From Punica granatum (lineage: Eukaryota > Streptophyta > Magnoliopsida > Myrtales > Lythraceae): DNA of 64,000 bases. A model generated the notes under the pieces. The model made no database searches. It was not told the origin of the DNA and saw only the letters and a program-made list of their open reading frames with translations. The stretch lies in the NCBI RefSeq assembly GCF_007655135.1, contig NC_045130.1, positions 15,624,001 to 15,688,000 of the forward strand, written 5' to 3'. The translations under genes were made by a program, and so were the position numbers. Shown piece by piece: positions 12,521 to 24,476 of this stretch. Every line of letters begins with the position of its first letter. Position 1 is the first letter of the stretch.

Positions 12521-12680
12521 TTTTTTCAGTTATAAAGGAGGCCCATGTGCCTAGTATATTGAAATAGAAATCCTAAATATATAATAAAGGGGCAATAGTA
12601 GTCCCACTGGGTATCAAACCTGAGACCTCTTGGTCACCGGGAGAGAGGTGCACTACAGTGCTATTCCCTCTCTTGATAAT
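12521..12680 (-). mobile_element. tRNA-derived SINE (family 2) with target-site duplication, only in segment A
   Basis: Minus-strand SINE: a T-run at the left (its A-tail), then TATATTGAAATAGAAATCCT tail sequence, B-box-like region (complement of GGTATCAAACCTGAGACC) and A-box-like head. It is flanked by ATATATAGATTTT at 12,508-12,520 and ~12,695-12,707. Segment B at ~60,826 has a single AATATATAGATTTT, which is the empty site. Internal promoters would be for RNA polymerase III. Confidence 0.7.
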
Positions 12681-14089
12681 ATATATATATATATATATAT
12701 AGATTTTATATATAAGGCACAATGAAATATATACAAGGAAATAAAATACGACATAATGCACACTAGAATGCATACAAGGAAAAAAAATGTGTAATGGAAT
12801 ATATTGATTATATCTACATCGTCCAATATCTATCAATATCTACATATATATATTAAAACAAAGTGCCGAGCTAAATTCTCACGCCACCATATCATCAAAA
12901 ATATAAAATGGAGCTCATTCGCATTGTCACGTTATCACTTATGGATTTAGGAAATTTTTTATATTCTTTTATCATTAATTATGCAATGGACTATATAAAT
13001 TATATGTAATATTATGCATATAGTCTAACAGAATATATACAAGGGAACAAAATATGCACTGGACTACTATTACTGATTATATATATGCCATATATATATA
13101 TATATATCTAATAGTGAAATTTAGACTATTATTTCTTGAAATAAAAATTTCATTATATTGAAATTTTTATATTCATAATTTCCTTATTAAATTGTATGCA
13201 ATTTCCTCCATACATGTTTATTCGATATACTACCACGAATATCTTACATCAATTTTGTCGACTCGCAAGACTTCGCTAGTATTCACTAGATTTTGTCAGG
13301 TTTTCTCGAAATCTAAGATTGTCAGATTCATGTACTTTTTTAATAAAAGTAATTTGGGAGAATCATCAGGATAGTCCTAAAAGTTTTGGATTTTTTTTGA
13401 CTTTGAGTCTTATAAGTTTAACTTGCAAAAAGCAATTTTAAATCGTTTCAAAAAGTGTCTGTTTTAGTCTATTCCGTAACCGGCTGTCAGGAATTGCTGA
13501 TTTGGACTTAACACCATTATATTCGTCCGAGCTAGCTACAAATTGTCCATGTGTCGATTTTTTATCGGAAACAATTAAAAATTCGGAATATTAAACAAGA
13601 AAAGAAAATAAAAATTACAAAAAATAAATATAGAAAGAAAGAAAGCTCAAACCCTTGTTGGGATAGGGTGGGGGCCTTGCCGACGCCCCCCACCCCCGAG
13701 ACGAGGGCCATGGCCTTCTTGTTCGAATCGAGATGGCTTCCTGCATAAGGGATTTGCTACACAAACAGTCAAATGCGCGCCATGGAGAGAAGAATGCTGA
13801 TACAAAATCGTCATATATCGAAGCAAATTAACATAAAAAACCAAGAAATCGACTATTTGAAGAACAAGCTAAGGAATTCGATCACAGTAGCCTCCTAGTG
13901 AGAGAAAGTCCACATCCCTCCCTTTCTTCCATCCACCGTTAAACAATTCCCATCACATTTTCCCGTTAGTTTACAGTAATTAATCAATTTTCGTTTATAT
14001 ATATATATACATAAATAAATATCTCTACTCTTGTTACTTTCCGATAGCGTTACACTGATTGGGATAGTAGAGAGCAGACACAGAGAGAA

Positions 14090-14145
<56 letters not shown>

Positions 14146-14187
14146 GGGGCGGGGGGGGGGGGGGGGGGGGGGGGGGGAGGGGAAGGG
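14090..14187 (+). repeat. Poly-G tract in the Mutator-like element
   Basis: An uninterrupted run of 55 G is followed, after TGGGGC, by a 27 G run and a G-rich tail. The paralogous element in segment B has a 57 G run at the same place. All ORFs across it are low-complexity artefacts. It could form G-quadruplexes on one strand. Confidence 0.85.
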
Positions 14188-14258
14188 GGGAAGAGAGTCG
14201 ATTTCGATCCATCGATCTGCGGATTAATTTGGGCTTTGGGCTCGATCAACATTGTGAT

Positions 14259-15257
14259 TGCAACATCCTGAAATATTTTTACTTGCTTATATATGTATAT
14301 TTTATATAAACGTAAGTTGATTAATTTTATCACAAATTTCAATTGGATGACTTGCTTTATAATTTCCGTTGATTTCATGGAGATGAGATCCATAAGCTCT
14401 TTACACGTGTCAAACAACCTTGAAGCTCAGTCATTTTGCCTTAAACTCATGCAATTTCACCACAGCTCATGCTTTTCCATTTTACTCCACCGCCTTGACT
14501 CTTTCTTTAAATTAGTTTGTGTTCATTCTTTCGCCCGTTTCATTCATTTCGTCCACGGGACAGAACGTGAGGGAGAGCTTGAGCGAGCTGCGATAAAAAT
14601 TTTGAGAGGAAAGATTTGAGAAAAATAGAGAACGATCGGTTTTCGATCGGTTTTCGATGTTTGAAGTTCGGGAGACTTGTCAAGGTGAGTAACTTATTCT
14701 TAAACAAGTACTTTTTCTATCATTGTGTCAGTATTTTTAGAACTGCATTGTCATGGCCACGTCAGTGTCACGGATCATGCATGTTTTTTTAGATATCGAT
14801 TTTGATATTTGGAAATGAGTAGTTGAGATTTTGAGTTGTGTAACTGAGATTGATGGAAGTTAGTGGGTCTTGTGGCGCCCTAAGCCAGTCATAAGCCGAG
14901 CAGTAGGAAAGTGCTGCATGAAGCACAGAGGCTGTCAGTGTGGAGCCGTCACTGTGGTTGGGAACTGGAAAGGGGCACATAGATGATATGAGTTCTGGAA
15001 GTCTTAACGATATTTTTTATGATATTATTGAACCTATGATATGATCCGGCTAGTTTAGGTTGTGGTTATTCACTAGGAGTCAAGCTCACCCCAAATATAT
15101 TCTTAGTGTTTTACAAGTCTAAATAGCAGTGGAACTGTGGCATTTTTCGGGATTTTGACTCATTCGGTTGAGATTGTAATTTTCTGAATATTCTTTATTT
15201 GCATGGAAATTCATATGTATTTATCTATTTCATCGTGTAAAAATTTCGGATTTTACG
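14259..15257. mobile_element. Solo LTR (~1 kb) nested in the Mutator-like element
   Basis: A ~999 bp sequence begins TGCAACATCCTGAAAT and ends CGGATTTTACG, flanked by a 5 bp duplication GTGAT (14,254-14,258; 15,258-15,262). The segment B element has a single ATGAT at ~62,351 and lacks the insert. The starting TG, 5 bp duplication and lack of coding capacity fit a solo LTR of an LTR retrotransposon. The end reads CG rather than the usual CA, so a mutation or a slightly different boundary is assumed. Confidence 0.6.
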
Positions 15258-15692
15258 GTGATCTTCTTTCTCTTCTCTCTCTGTCTTTGATTCGGTTGTT
15301 GCTGAATTGAATTGATTGTCACTCGAGCTGAGTTGGCTACCGGCCACCTCATCCAGGGAATTGGGGTCGCCGGCGCCCCCCCGGCAACCACCCAGCCCGA
15401 CAAGGGTTGGAATTTTCTTTATTTTTATTTTCTTTTCTTGTTTAATATTCAGTGATTTTAATTTTTTTCCAATAAAGAATTGACACGTGGACAATTTGTA
15501 GCTAGCTCGGATGATTTTGATGGCGTTAAGTCCAGATTAGCGACTCCCTGACAGCTCGATTATGGAATGCACCAAAACAACCACTTTTGGAAACGATGTA
15601 AGACTGCTTTTTGCAAAGTTAAACTTATAGGACTCAAAGTCAAAAAATGCAAAATTTTTAGGACCATCATGATGATTCTCCTAAAGTAATTT

Positions 15693-16662
15693 ATTAGGAT
15701 GTTATCTTTTAATTGAATGTTAATTTGTTTGGTGCATTTATTATTTGTTTAGAACTATGAAAATTTTTCTTCATCATTTATTTTTTTAATCTATACCTTA
15801 ATAGATTTTGAGGTAATACAATGGTTTATCATATATTAAAAGAATTGGGATCGAAAGAAGTAACGAAATTATCAATTTTGATATGATTTTTCTTGATAAA
15901 AATGTATAATTTGTGTGTTTAACTAAATATATTATTTTACTAATCAAAATTAAACTATTATTAACTTATAATTTATAATGAAGTTAGGATTCATTGATGT
16001 ATGTTACGTACAAGAAAGTCTCAAATTGATCTGTTTCGAACCTTACTTTGAGATGAAACTTTTACACAATTAATATTTTCAAGATAATTACACTCTCATA
16101 AAAATATCGTCCAGTTGATGTTAAGTAAAATATATCGCTTTTGTTTAGTCTATATAAATGATTTTTTGAAATTTTTTGATATCCTTAGTAATTGATTCGG
16201 TTTTAACTACATTTTATTTATGCATAATGTGTGAAATTATTTAGATTAGTTGCAAAAAAAAAAAATGATTCAATTGTGTCCATGCAGTGCGCGGGTCATT
16301 AACTAGTTTAGATTATATATAACAAAAATAGTTTAATAAGGGCATTATAATAATTTACATTGCCATATATATAGCTCAATAACTATCGGTGCATAATCAC
16401 GATCAATTTACGTGAATAAAATGAAAATTGATGTAATAATATATATAGCTCTTTACTGCCATATAGTAATATATAATAAAAAATCAAATTTTCACTTCCA
16501 TAAGAAGCTTCCGTACAACTTTTCGGTTAACTATCATTACTATTTCATAATTTTCGAACATATATAGATTTTCTCATATAGATAAATGATATTTTTTATT
16601 AGTTAAATTTTAATAAATAGTATTAGTAATGGAAAAAATTGTATAAAAGTCAATCAAGAATT
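15693..16662. other. AT-rich DNA shared with segment B, no gene seen
   Basis: This aligns to 62,999-64,000 with modest divergence. It contains GTCCATGCAGTGCGCGGGTC followed by CTAGT at ~16,283-16,310, a Helitron-3'-end-like motif. Confidence 0.6.
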
Positions 16663-16741
16663 GAATGCTCGACAAAAAAAAGGAACAAAATGGAAAATAT
16701 AATATATGTATATATATTTAAAGAAAAAAGGAACAGAATGA

Positions 16742-16747
<6 letters not shown>

Positions 16748-16783
<36 letters not shown>

Positions 16784-16828
16784 GTAGTTCCCGCAACAAA
16801 GTATATATATATATATATATATATATAG
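16748..16828. repeat. Two neighbouring TA microsatellites
   Basis: (TA)n at ~16,748-16,777 and ~16,801-16,827, separated by AAAGATGTAGTTCCCGCAAC. Confidence 0.9.
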
Positions 16829-17089
16829 TTGCCGCGCCAAGATTATAATGGTTAGTGAATATAGATTGAAATATATATAGATGAAATACTATTTAATTCT
16901 CTTGGTCTCTATCCCCATTATCCTACCCAAAAAAGTATATATAGATGAAGTACATATAAAAATATATTAAATATATAGTTGCCATTTTCTAATAATTCAA
17001 CATTTGTGTATAAATATAGCCTATAGCCTACTTGAGTATTTTTTAAAGGATAACAGTATTCTATATATAACGCAAACCTCTTTTTCTCC

Positions 17090-17763
17090 TTTTGTGGTTA
17101 AATTTTGATTTGCTGAATGAATTTTTTCTTTGCAAATATGACATTAATTGTTTTCGCATGATCTCTATTCTAGTTCCATTATGAGCCTCTCTACAGAAAC
17201 TATAAGACTTTTATGATTTCTATGCCTTATATATATATTTCTTCTTTATTCTTATTTCATAATTTAATGAAAATAGTTTCTCCATAAACTTCAAATTCTA
17301 TAGCTTTATTTGTTTATTATTATTCTTTGGTTGAGTTTTGGTTCATAGAGTGAATTTTTCAATGCAAATTTCAAACTAATTGCTTCGATATTGATTGTTT
17401 AAATAATCTTCTCCAAAATTTTCTTTTTCTTGGTTAAACTTTGATTTGTTGAATGAAATTTTAGTGCAAATTCAAAATTTATTGTTTTGATATTGATTAT
17501 TTTGACATGATCTCTATTCCAGTTCTATTTTAGGCGTCGCTTCAGTAACTGTAAGACTTCTCTAATTTATACACTTTTGATATTTCTTTTTTTTTCTTAT
17601 TTCATAATTTAATGGAAATCTTCTCTTCATGAACTTCAAGTTCAGTAGCTTTATTTATTTATTCTTATTCATTGCTTGAATTTTGATTTGTAGAATCAAT
17701 TTTTTAATGCAAAATTTCTAAACTGATTGTTATGGGTGTTGCTTTAGTAATTGGAAATCCTTC

Positions 17764-17799
<36 letters not shown>

Positions 17800-17800
17800 T
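17090..17800 (+). repeat. Degenerate ~345 bp tandem repeat
   Basis: Matched landmarks recur at near-constant spacing: GATCTCTATTCTAGTTCC at ~17,160 and GATCTCTATTCCAGTTCT at ~17,510; CTTATTTCATAATTTAATG at ~17,251 and ~17,597; CTTCAAATTCTATAGC at ~17,289 and CTTCAAGTTCAGTAGC at ~17,634. There are about two full units. No coding sequence. Confidence 0.6.
17766..17797 (+). repeat. (ATT)n microsatellite
   Basis: About ten ATT units, uninterrupted. Confidence 0.9.
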
Positions 17801-17970
17801 TTGAGATCTTTCTTTCATGAACCTTGAATTCAATATTTTAATTAATTAGTATATTTTTATAAAGTTTGATTTGAGTAGTCATAACAATGATACTAAATTC
17901 ATTTCTATAGTTTTAGATGCTTATTTATCAATTCCTAATTTCACATAAAAATCAATAATTTTTATATATA

Positions 17971-20416
17971 CTAGTGAATTTACATGTGCGTTGCACATGA
18001 AACGTTTCTTAATTAAGTGGTAAGATATAATAATTATTAAAAGCTAGAAAATATATAAAAAATTAAATTTCATTCAAAATATATAATTAATTATATAACA
18101 TCATTAATAATCTTATTGGTTGGTTCAAAGATAGCAAATCAATAAATATGAACTAGTTAGTACCATTAATGTATATTGATAATTTTTTTATTTAGATATA
18201 ACATAATTTATAATATCAATAATTATAAATAATCAATTTAATTTTTTTTCCAGAATTAAGTCAATTTTTCTTAAAAAAATAAGGTTAATGTTAGAAGTCA
18301 AGGTGTCATATTTTAATATTGCATATTTCCAAATTATCATATAATTGTTGGAATTTTGAAGTAGTTAATTGAAAGAAAAGATGAAAAAAATTTCAATTCT
18401 AATGTTTGATCAAAGAATTGCAATAAATATTCATATTAAGTACATTAATAAGTTAATATTCTTGTTGTTTTACACATATAATAAATTTTAATATACATAA
18501 AAATAAAACATGAGCAATAATTAATTTATATAAAAAGCCTAAGTCGAATGCATGATTAAAATCATGAAAATCAAGAGTAAAAAGAGTGAACGCTGTTAAA
18601 TGAGAGACAAGCAAAGTATAAAAAAAGATTGTCTAATTGCTTATAATTCTAATTCTTTGTAAAAAAATTACCTTAAAAGTAATGAATAATTATTACTAAT
18701 CTTTTTTATCTGTAAATCTCATATAATTCTACTTTCTTCTTAATTTTCATTTGGAATGAGTACCAAAAAAGACAAAAAGATCCGAAGCATTTTTTCTTTC
18801 AAACCAAAATGTTTATTTTTTTATAAACAGGACATTACATTTGTTAATATTTTAATAAAATCTTTCCAATATTTTGAATTTCTTATATTTTAAAAGTTAA
18901 ATCTAAAATTTGTAAATTCTAAATAATTAGAGCAATTATATACACACGCACACACACACACACAAAGAGTAAACTTACGGGATTGAAAAACGAAAGAGAA
19001 AAGTAGACCGGGCTAGTGATGGTACGTCGCATGGTACCACCGTCATTGGTGAGGCCATCGGCAGGGGGTGGTTGCCAGCCAAAAGGCCTCTTCCGCTCAA
19101 TTTTCTACTTCTATGAAAATATGAGCAAGAGTAAGGAGAAAAAATAGGAAAGAAAAAGCTAAAAGACAATACAATAATATCACCAAATAAAGAGGGAAAC
19201 CTATGGTATCCTAAAAAAAGAGTAAAATCTATGAAGAACGATAAATAAAGAATTACTCAAGAATTATATGTCAATATTTTTTATTAAAGACCCATAAATA
19301 ATCTATAAATTATAAGTGAATAGATATTTTATAAGCGATGACATACCTTTTGAAATATAAGAATACGATCATTAAGATTTTTGGGCAACAACATCGAGAA
19401 TCTTTTGAGACTTCATAATGAAATTATCAATGAGAAAAGTTTTAGAGAGAGAAGAGAATTCAAATGATTTTTCATATGTCTATTTGAAAACTGAAACTTA
19501 TATATAGCAGAAATAAATACAACTCTTTGAAAAGGCACATCTCTTTAGTAATTACATTCTTTCACCAGAAAATTAGTTCACCAAATATGAAATAGTATTT
19601 GATGATTAAATTAATCTATACTAATTTAACTATCAAATTTATATTTTATTAAATTATAACTTTCTCTTTATTTTTCCGATCGAATCTTTGTAGTTTTTTT
19701 TATATTAAAGAAGCTATAATTTTCTAATAAAAATAAGAATATAAGTGATGTATGAATTTCATTTAGCCATAGAAAATGCGAGGGTCTCTTGAAATATTGT
19801 TTGAAAAGTTGTTTCCATTGTATTATTGGAATGTCGGACATGCACCAAAAGGCACAATGATTTTAAGACTAATTATATAAATGAGAAAACTTGTATTATC
19901 ATTATTTAACTAATGGAAAAATAAGAAGAATAGTTGGAGAAACACTTCATACTTTTATTTTTCCACTGGAAGTGTGAAAGAGTCCAGGAAACAAAGATTG
20001 TGTGAAATGCTGAGCAATGAACATATGATACAACAAAGTTTTGAAATTATAAATCGATATGAAAAAAATATGACAAATAATCCGGCAATAAGGATTAACT
20101 CGGTTGAAATGGGTGTTAAAGGAAAAAAAATGTCAAAATTAATGAAAAGAGAAAGAGCAGGAATATAAGCATCATCAAAGTATGCGACCAAAAGTATCAA
20201 ATCCAAAAGGGTGCAAAGAAAAGTCACAATAGTACAAGGGTATTTTTGGAATAATGAAAAATGGAGAAGCTCATCGTACTTTTATATATGGTATATATAT
20301 AGATACATATATCAACATTTACATTATTTAACAATACGAATAAGTTTTGATATTTCAAGATTTTTATCTTAAAGTTTTTTAATAATTGTCAGTGCAACGT
20401 GCGGGTCGTCATCTAG
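17971..20416. mobile_element. Region bounded by Helitron-like ends
   Basis: The left boundary is CTAG followed by the hairpin CATGTGCGTTGCACATG (17,983-17,999), which on the minus strand matches the plant Helitron 3' pattern of a GC hairpin just before CTAG. The right boundary is GTGCAACGTGCGGGTCGTC then CTAG at 20,413. Two such ends facing outward may be two adjacent elements or one element with inverted ends. The interior is AT-rich, with a (CA)n tract at ~18,945-18,963. Its short ORFs show no recognisable domain, and I found no Rep/helicase frame. Confidence 0.4.
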
Positions 20417-20771
20417 ATTTACAGGTTATCAAAGTGTGTGAAATTCACACCTTGCCACGCCTATAAGATATTAAGATAAAAAGAAATTCATTGATTTATA
20501 AGAGATTATGTATTAAATCTTTTGGACTAAGTTCTTGGGTTAGAAATGAGTACTATTGCTTATTGGTCTGGTGTGAATTTTCATATGCCTCGTTTTCCCA
20601 TGCCTATATGTGCATCAGAGCCCCCATTATCCTTTTTGCACTCTATATGATTGATTAAACATATGCTTATTGGCCCCAGTGTGGAATATCGATTTTTCTA
20701 GTCCCTTGGTGACTCAGGGGATGACAGGAGCAAGCGCGGATCTATGATCTATTCTATTGGTCGGCATCTAC

Positions 20772-20779
20772 TATAAAAG
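20772..20779 (+). promoter_or_regulatory. Probable TATA box of the NLR gene
   Basis: TATAAAAG lies 132 bp upstream of the predicted start codon, in a position compatible with a ~100 bp 5' leader. It is the best TATA match close upstream. Confidence 0.5.
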
Positions 20780-20910
20780 CATAAGTAACCTAGTCCAAGA
20801 GTCCCAACAGCTTCCTCATGCAAAAATGGAGGATATTGTTTATCACATCAAACAACGTCCTTCTTGAAATTCCCTTTTATGGTCATTGTTAATAAGAAGA
20901 ACTAGCAAAC

Positions 20911-23900
20911 ATGGCTGATTCCATAGTCCTTTTCATAGTGGAAAGGCTCGGCGACTTGCTCCTAGAGGAGTGCAAGTCACTGCACGGATTAAGAGACCAG
21001 GTGGAGGAGATTAGGACGGAGCTGAGGCGGATGCGGTGCTTCTTGAAAGACGCGGACTCGAGGCAGGGTTCGGATGAGCGGGTCCGCAACTGGGTCTCCG
21101 AGATCAGAGAGGTCGCCTACGATGCAGAGGACCTTATCGAGAACTTCATTATTGAAAATGCTGCCAAGGGGAGAGATTCCTGCGCCAGCGAGATCCTCGG
21201 AAGGTTGGCTTGCTTCATCGGCGAGGGGGTGGCCCGCCTCAGGCTCGGGTTCCACATCGGGTCACTCACTGATAGGATTTCCAGGCTCACATCGAGCTTG
21301 CGGACCTATGGGATAAGGGAACTAAAGGAAGGAGACTGCTCGAGCTCCCTCAACGAGAAGCTGAGGGAGGGGAGGCGGACTTATCCCCACATGGTCGAGC
21401 ACGATGTGGTTGGGGTGGAGGAGAAAGTGGACGAACTCGTCGCTCAGTTGGCGGTTGACAACCAGACCCACTCCCACCACCAAGTCATTGCGGTTTGCGG
21501 GATGGGTGGGCTGGGAAAGACAACCTTGGCGAAGAAGGTATACCATGACTCTAGGATAAGATGGCACTTCGACTGCTTCGCCTGGTCCTACATTTCTCAA
21601 CAGTTCAAGAAGAGAGACATATGGGAGGGGATCCTGTTCAACCTCATGGCCCCGACCCGGGATGAGAGGGCTGAAATCCTACACATGAAGGATGAGGAGG
21701 TTGCAGAGAAGCTCCATGGAGTCCTGCAAAGGCGGACTTGTCTGGTGGTTCTCGACGATCTTTGGAGTGCCCAGGACTGGAACAGCCTAAGGCCCGCTTT
21801 CCCGAAACAAAACACACGCTGCAAGATCCTGCTCACCTCGCGCAAGAGGACAGTGGCTCTCCATGTGGACCCCTCATGCTTCCTACTCGAGCCCAAGTGT
21901 CTAAGCGAGGAGCACAGCTGGGAGCTGCTCGAGAAGGTTGCATTCTCGGGAAGAAGCACGAGATCAGGTAGAACTAGAATTCTGTTAATCAACTCTGCAG
22001 TTTCTGACCCGTCTAACCTGATCAAGGGACAGACCCGACCGGCCTTGATTTCTGAAGGCTCTATCCTGGATTGGCCCCACGCGGCCATACAATCGGGCAT
22101 GGTCTTCTTATCTTTTGCAATTGAAGCATCGGGCCAAGCCCACCAAAATTATCCACTCATAATGCTTCATCATTAAACTTCTCATGGCACATCATCATCG
22201 AAATACTTTCAGTTATCGATCAATGGTTTCATAAAAGAAGTTTTCGAACACTGGAATGATTATTTTGTTTATGCGATTGATGAGATATACAAACAAATAA
22301 CCAGAATAGATTCACTGTTTTACAATTGTACTTTATGAATAATTTAATGAGTAGCTAGTTTATCAGTTAACATTGTTGACATTGCTCGGTTTTATTTTGT
22401 TTCGAAGCATTAGGAGTTTAGTACTTGTTAATGCAGCATTTGTTGATATTTCTCTAATTTTGACAGATAACAACAGCTTAAAGGAACTGGGGAAGGAGAT
22501 GGTGAAAAGCTGTTCTGGTCTACCACTGGCCATTGTCGTGCTCGGAGGAGTTTTGGCTACTAAGAGCACTTTGGGTGAGTGGCATGCCGTGAACAACAAC
22601 ATCAAGTCATACATCAGAGGGAATAAGGAAGAGGAGGAAGATGATGGCGGGTTATCGAAAGTTCTGGGCCTGAGCTTCGAGGACTTGCCCTACCAATTAA
22701 AGCCATGCTTCCTCCATGTTGGCCATTTTCCGGAAGATTTCGAGATACCTAAGAAGCAACTGATCCATGTGTGGATAGCAGAAGGATTTATTACGGCACC
22801 TCCAGACTCGGATGGAGCAGATATCAACCAGGAAACGTTGGAGGATGTTGCGGAACGATACTTGACTGAATTGGCGAATAGGTGTGTCCTCCAAGTGGCC
22901 AAGCGGACCTCAACTGGCAGGATCCGTAGCTGCAGGATTCATGATCTGATGCGTGACATGTGCCTGATGAAGGCAAAGCAGGAAAGTTTCCTTGAGACCA
23001 TCAACCTTCGGCACCGAAGCCAAGCATCTGACTCGGCCTCCAGCTCCAAATTGTCAGGATCAACGGCATCTCTTGTTCAAGCACGGCGGCTCACTATTCT
23101 CTTGAAGCAAGTGTTCAACGATTTTGTCCATTCACAATACCCTCGCATTAGATCTCTCGTCTACTTCAACGAAAATGAATGTGAGGTGCAGAAATGGGAG
23201 CAGATCAAGTCCCTGTTCAAGGACTTCAAGTTTCTGAGGGTCTTGGTACTTGAAGGAATTGTCGGCCCAGACAAAAAGTTGCCCAAGGAGATCGGGAAGC
23301 TGCTGCACCTGAGGTTCTTAAGCATAAGAAACACTGAAATAGATGAACTTCCGAAGTCCATCGGCGATCTGAGGTTCCTGCAGACGCTCGATGCACGATA
23401 TGCCAGCGCATCTGCCCGGAGACAGAAGGTGGTATCCGTAAAGAATGAAAAACAGATTAGATGTTAACAGCATAGTCAAATCGATAATGCTTCAAACTAA
23501 AGCGAAAGGAACGAGATCTAAATACTATTCAGCAGTTCCAGTATGACAAAATTAAGCTCTACAATGATATCTCAGTACGACAAAATTAAACTCTAGATAT
23601 TAGTTATTATCTAAACTTATTTCACCTGTTTTCCAGGTATTTATACCAAATGTTCTGCACAAGATGAGAGCATTGAGGCATCTTTACCTGCCAAGAAGGT
23701 GCAGCACTGATAAAGGGCAGAAGCTTCGATTAGACAACCTGAACAACCTGCAGACACTTGTGAACTTTCCTGATGAGATTTGTGATGTGAAACAGCTCGG
23801 TAATTTGTCCAGTCTGAGGAAACTGCAATTATGCGATCCGGATTGTATTCAAGAGTTCGTGGAGATCTTCAGAGACCAGACAGTCAAGTTGTTCAATCTT

Positions 23901-24476
23901 CAAACCTTATACTTGACCAACAACAAGTATGTTGGTAACAATTGGAATATACAATATCTTCCCCAGCCCTACACGGTGAATCTAGAGCCATTATTCTCGG
24001 GTTGTCAGAACCTCTACAAGCTGCGTGTAGATGGACTACTGAGGAACTTACCAGCACCCAATCAACTACCTCAGAACCTCACCAGGTTGATCCTATTCTG
24101 GTCTGAGCTGGATGAAGACCCAATGCCTGTGCTTGGTACGCTTCCGAACTTGATGACGCTTCACCTGTGGCGGAGAGTTTACCTTGGTAAGAAGATGGTT
24201 TTTCCTGCAAGAAGCTTTCCTCAGTTGAAACGACTAGAGTTCTGGGCCCTACCTCACCTGGAAGAGATCGAGGTGGAGGAGGAAGCCATGCCCAGTCTAA
24301 CAAAGTTTGAGATCTCAAATTGCGTTCATCTCAAGGAGATCCCAGAGGGGCTGAAATTCATGGCCTCGCTTCAGGAACTAGAGATCAGATACATGCCAAT
24401 GCAATTCCAGGTCAGGCTTAATCCAGGAGGAGATGATTTCGACAAAGTGCAGCACCTGTGTGTGACATTTATATAG
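20911..24476 (+). CDS. CC-NB-ARC-LRR (NLR) disease-resistance protein, three exons
   Basis: An intracellular immune receptor of the CNL class, related to the RPP8/RPP13/At1g50180 group. Predicted exons are 20,911-21,967, 22,467-23,437 and 23,637-24,476, giving 955 aa. The first junction splits a codon (phase 1) and both introns are GT-AG. An alternative donor for exon 2 is 23,428. The N-terminal coiled coil spans about 1-150, with an EDVID-like EDLIE at ~73-77. NB-ARC motifs: P-loop GMGGLGKTT 197-205, kinase 2 LVVLDDLW 278-285, RNBS-B from 304, GLPLA 370-374. The MHD motif reads IHD at 510-512. LRRs fill the rest and end in the usual ...KVQH... tail. Family knowledge: ATP/ADP-dependent switch that triggers defence. 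Its GC content is much higher than its surroundings. It looks intact. Confidence 0.93.

Larger units (their letters stand above)
13356..15682. mobile_element. Non-autonomous Mutator-like element (copy A)
   Basis: Long terminal inverted repeats of roughly 300 bp or more begin GGGAGAATCATCA and end TGATGATTCTCCT. The element is bounded by an exact 10 bp direct repeat AAAGTAATTT (13,346-13,355 and 15,683-15,692). Long TIRs with 9-10 bp duplications are the signature of Mutator-like elements. The interior holds a conserved poly-G tract and a solo LTR, and no transposase frame is seen. The segment B copy is at 61,520-62,988. Confidence 0.85.
6100..16662 (+). repeat. Segment A: direct duplicate of segment B
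   Basis: This segment recurs in the same order and orientation at 52,650-64,000. Landmarks match one by one: MITE, AT-rich block, CTAGGCTTTTAGAC motif, SINE, GGGCGTCGAGAGCACCGG block, second palindromic MITE, the GGTTGATGATATGGTGCTTG block, SINE, TRIM-like element, Mutator-like element and its downstream AT-rich DNA. The copies differ by several discrete insertions, listed separately. It contains no recognisable host gene. The right limit is set only by where segment B leaves the window. Confidence 0.85.

Noticed and set aside
14031..14417. Proline- and glycine-rich ORFs on both strands
   Set aside because: They are translations of a poly-G tract; the same applies to ORFs at 1,238-1,468, 8,454-8,817 and 62,149-62,442.
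22176..22466. Premature stop in the NLR after exon 1
   Set aside because: The stop lies in intron 1. GT at 21,968 and AG at 22,465-22,466 join in phase 1 and restore a continuous NB-ARC, so the gene is not a pseudogene.
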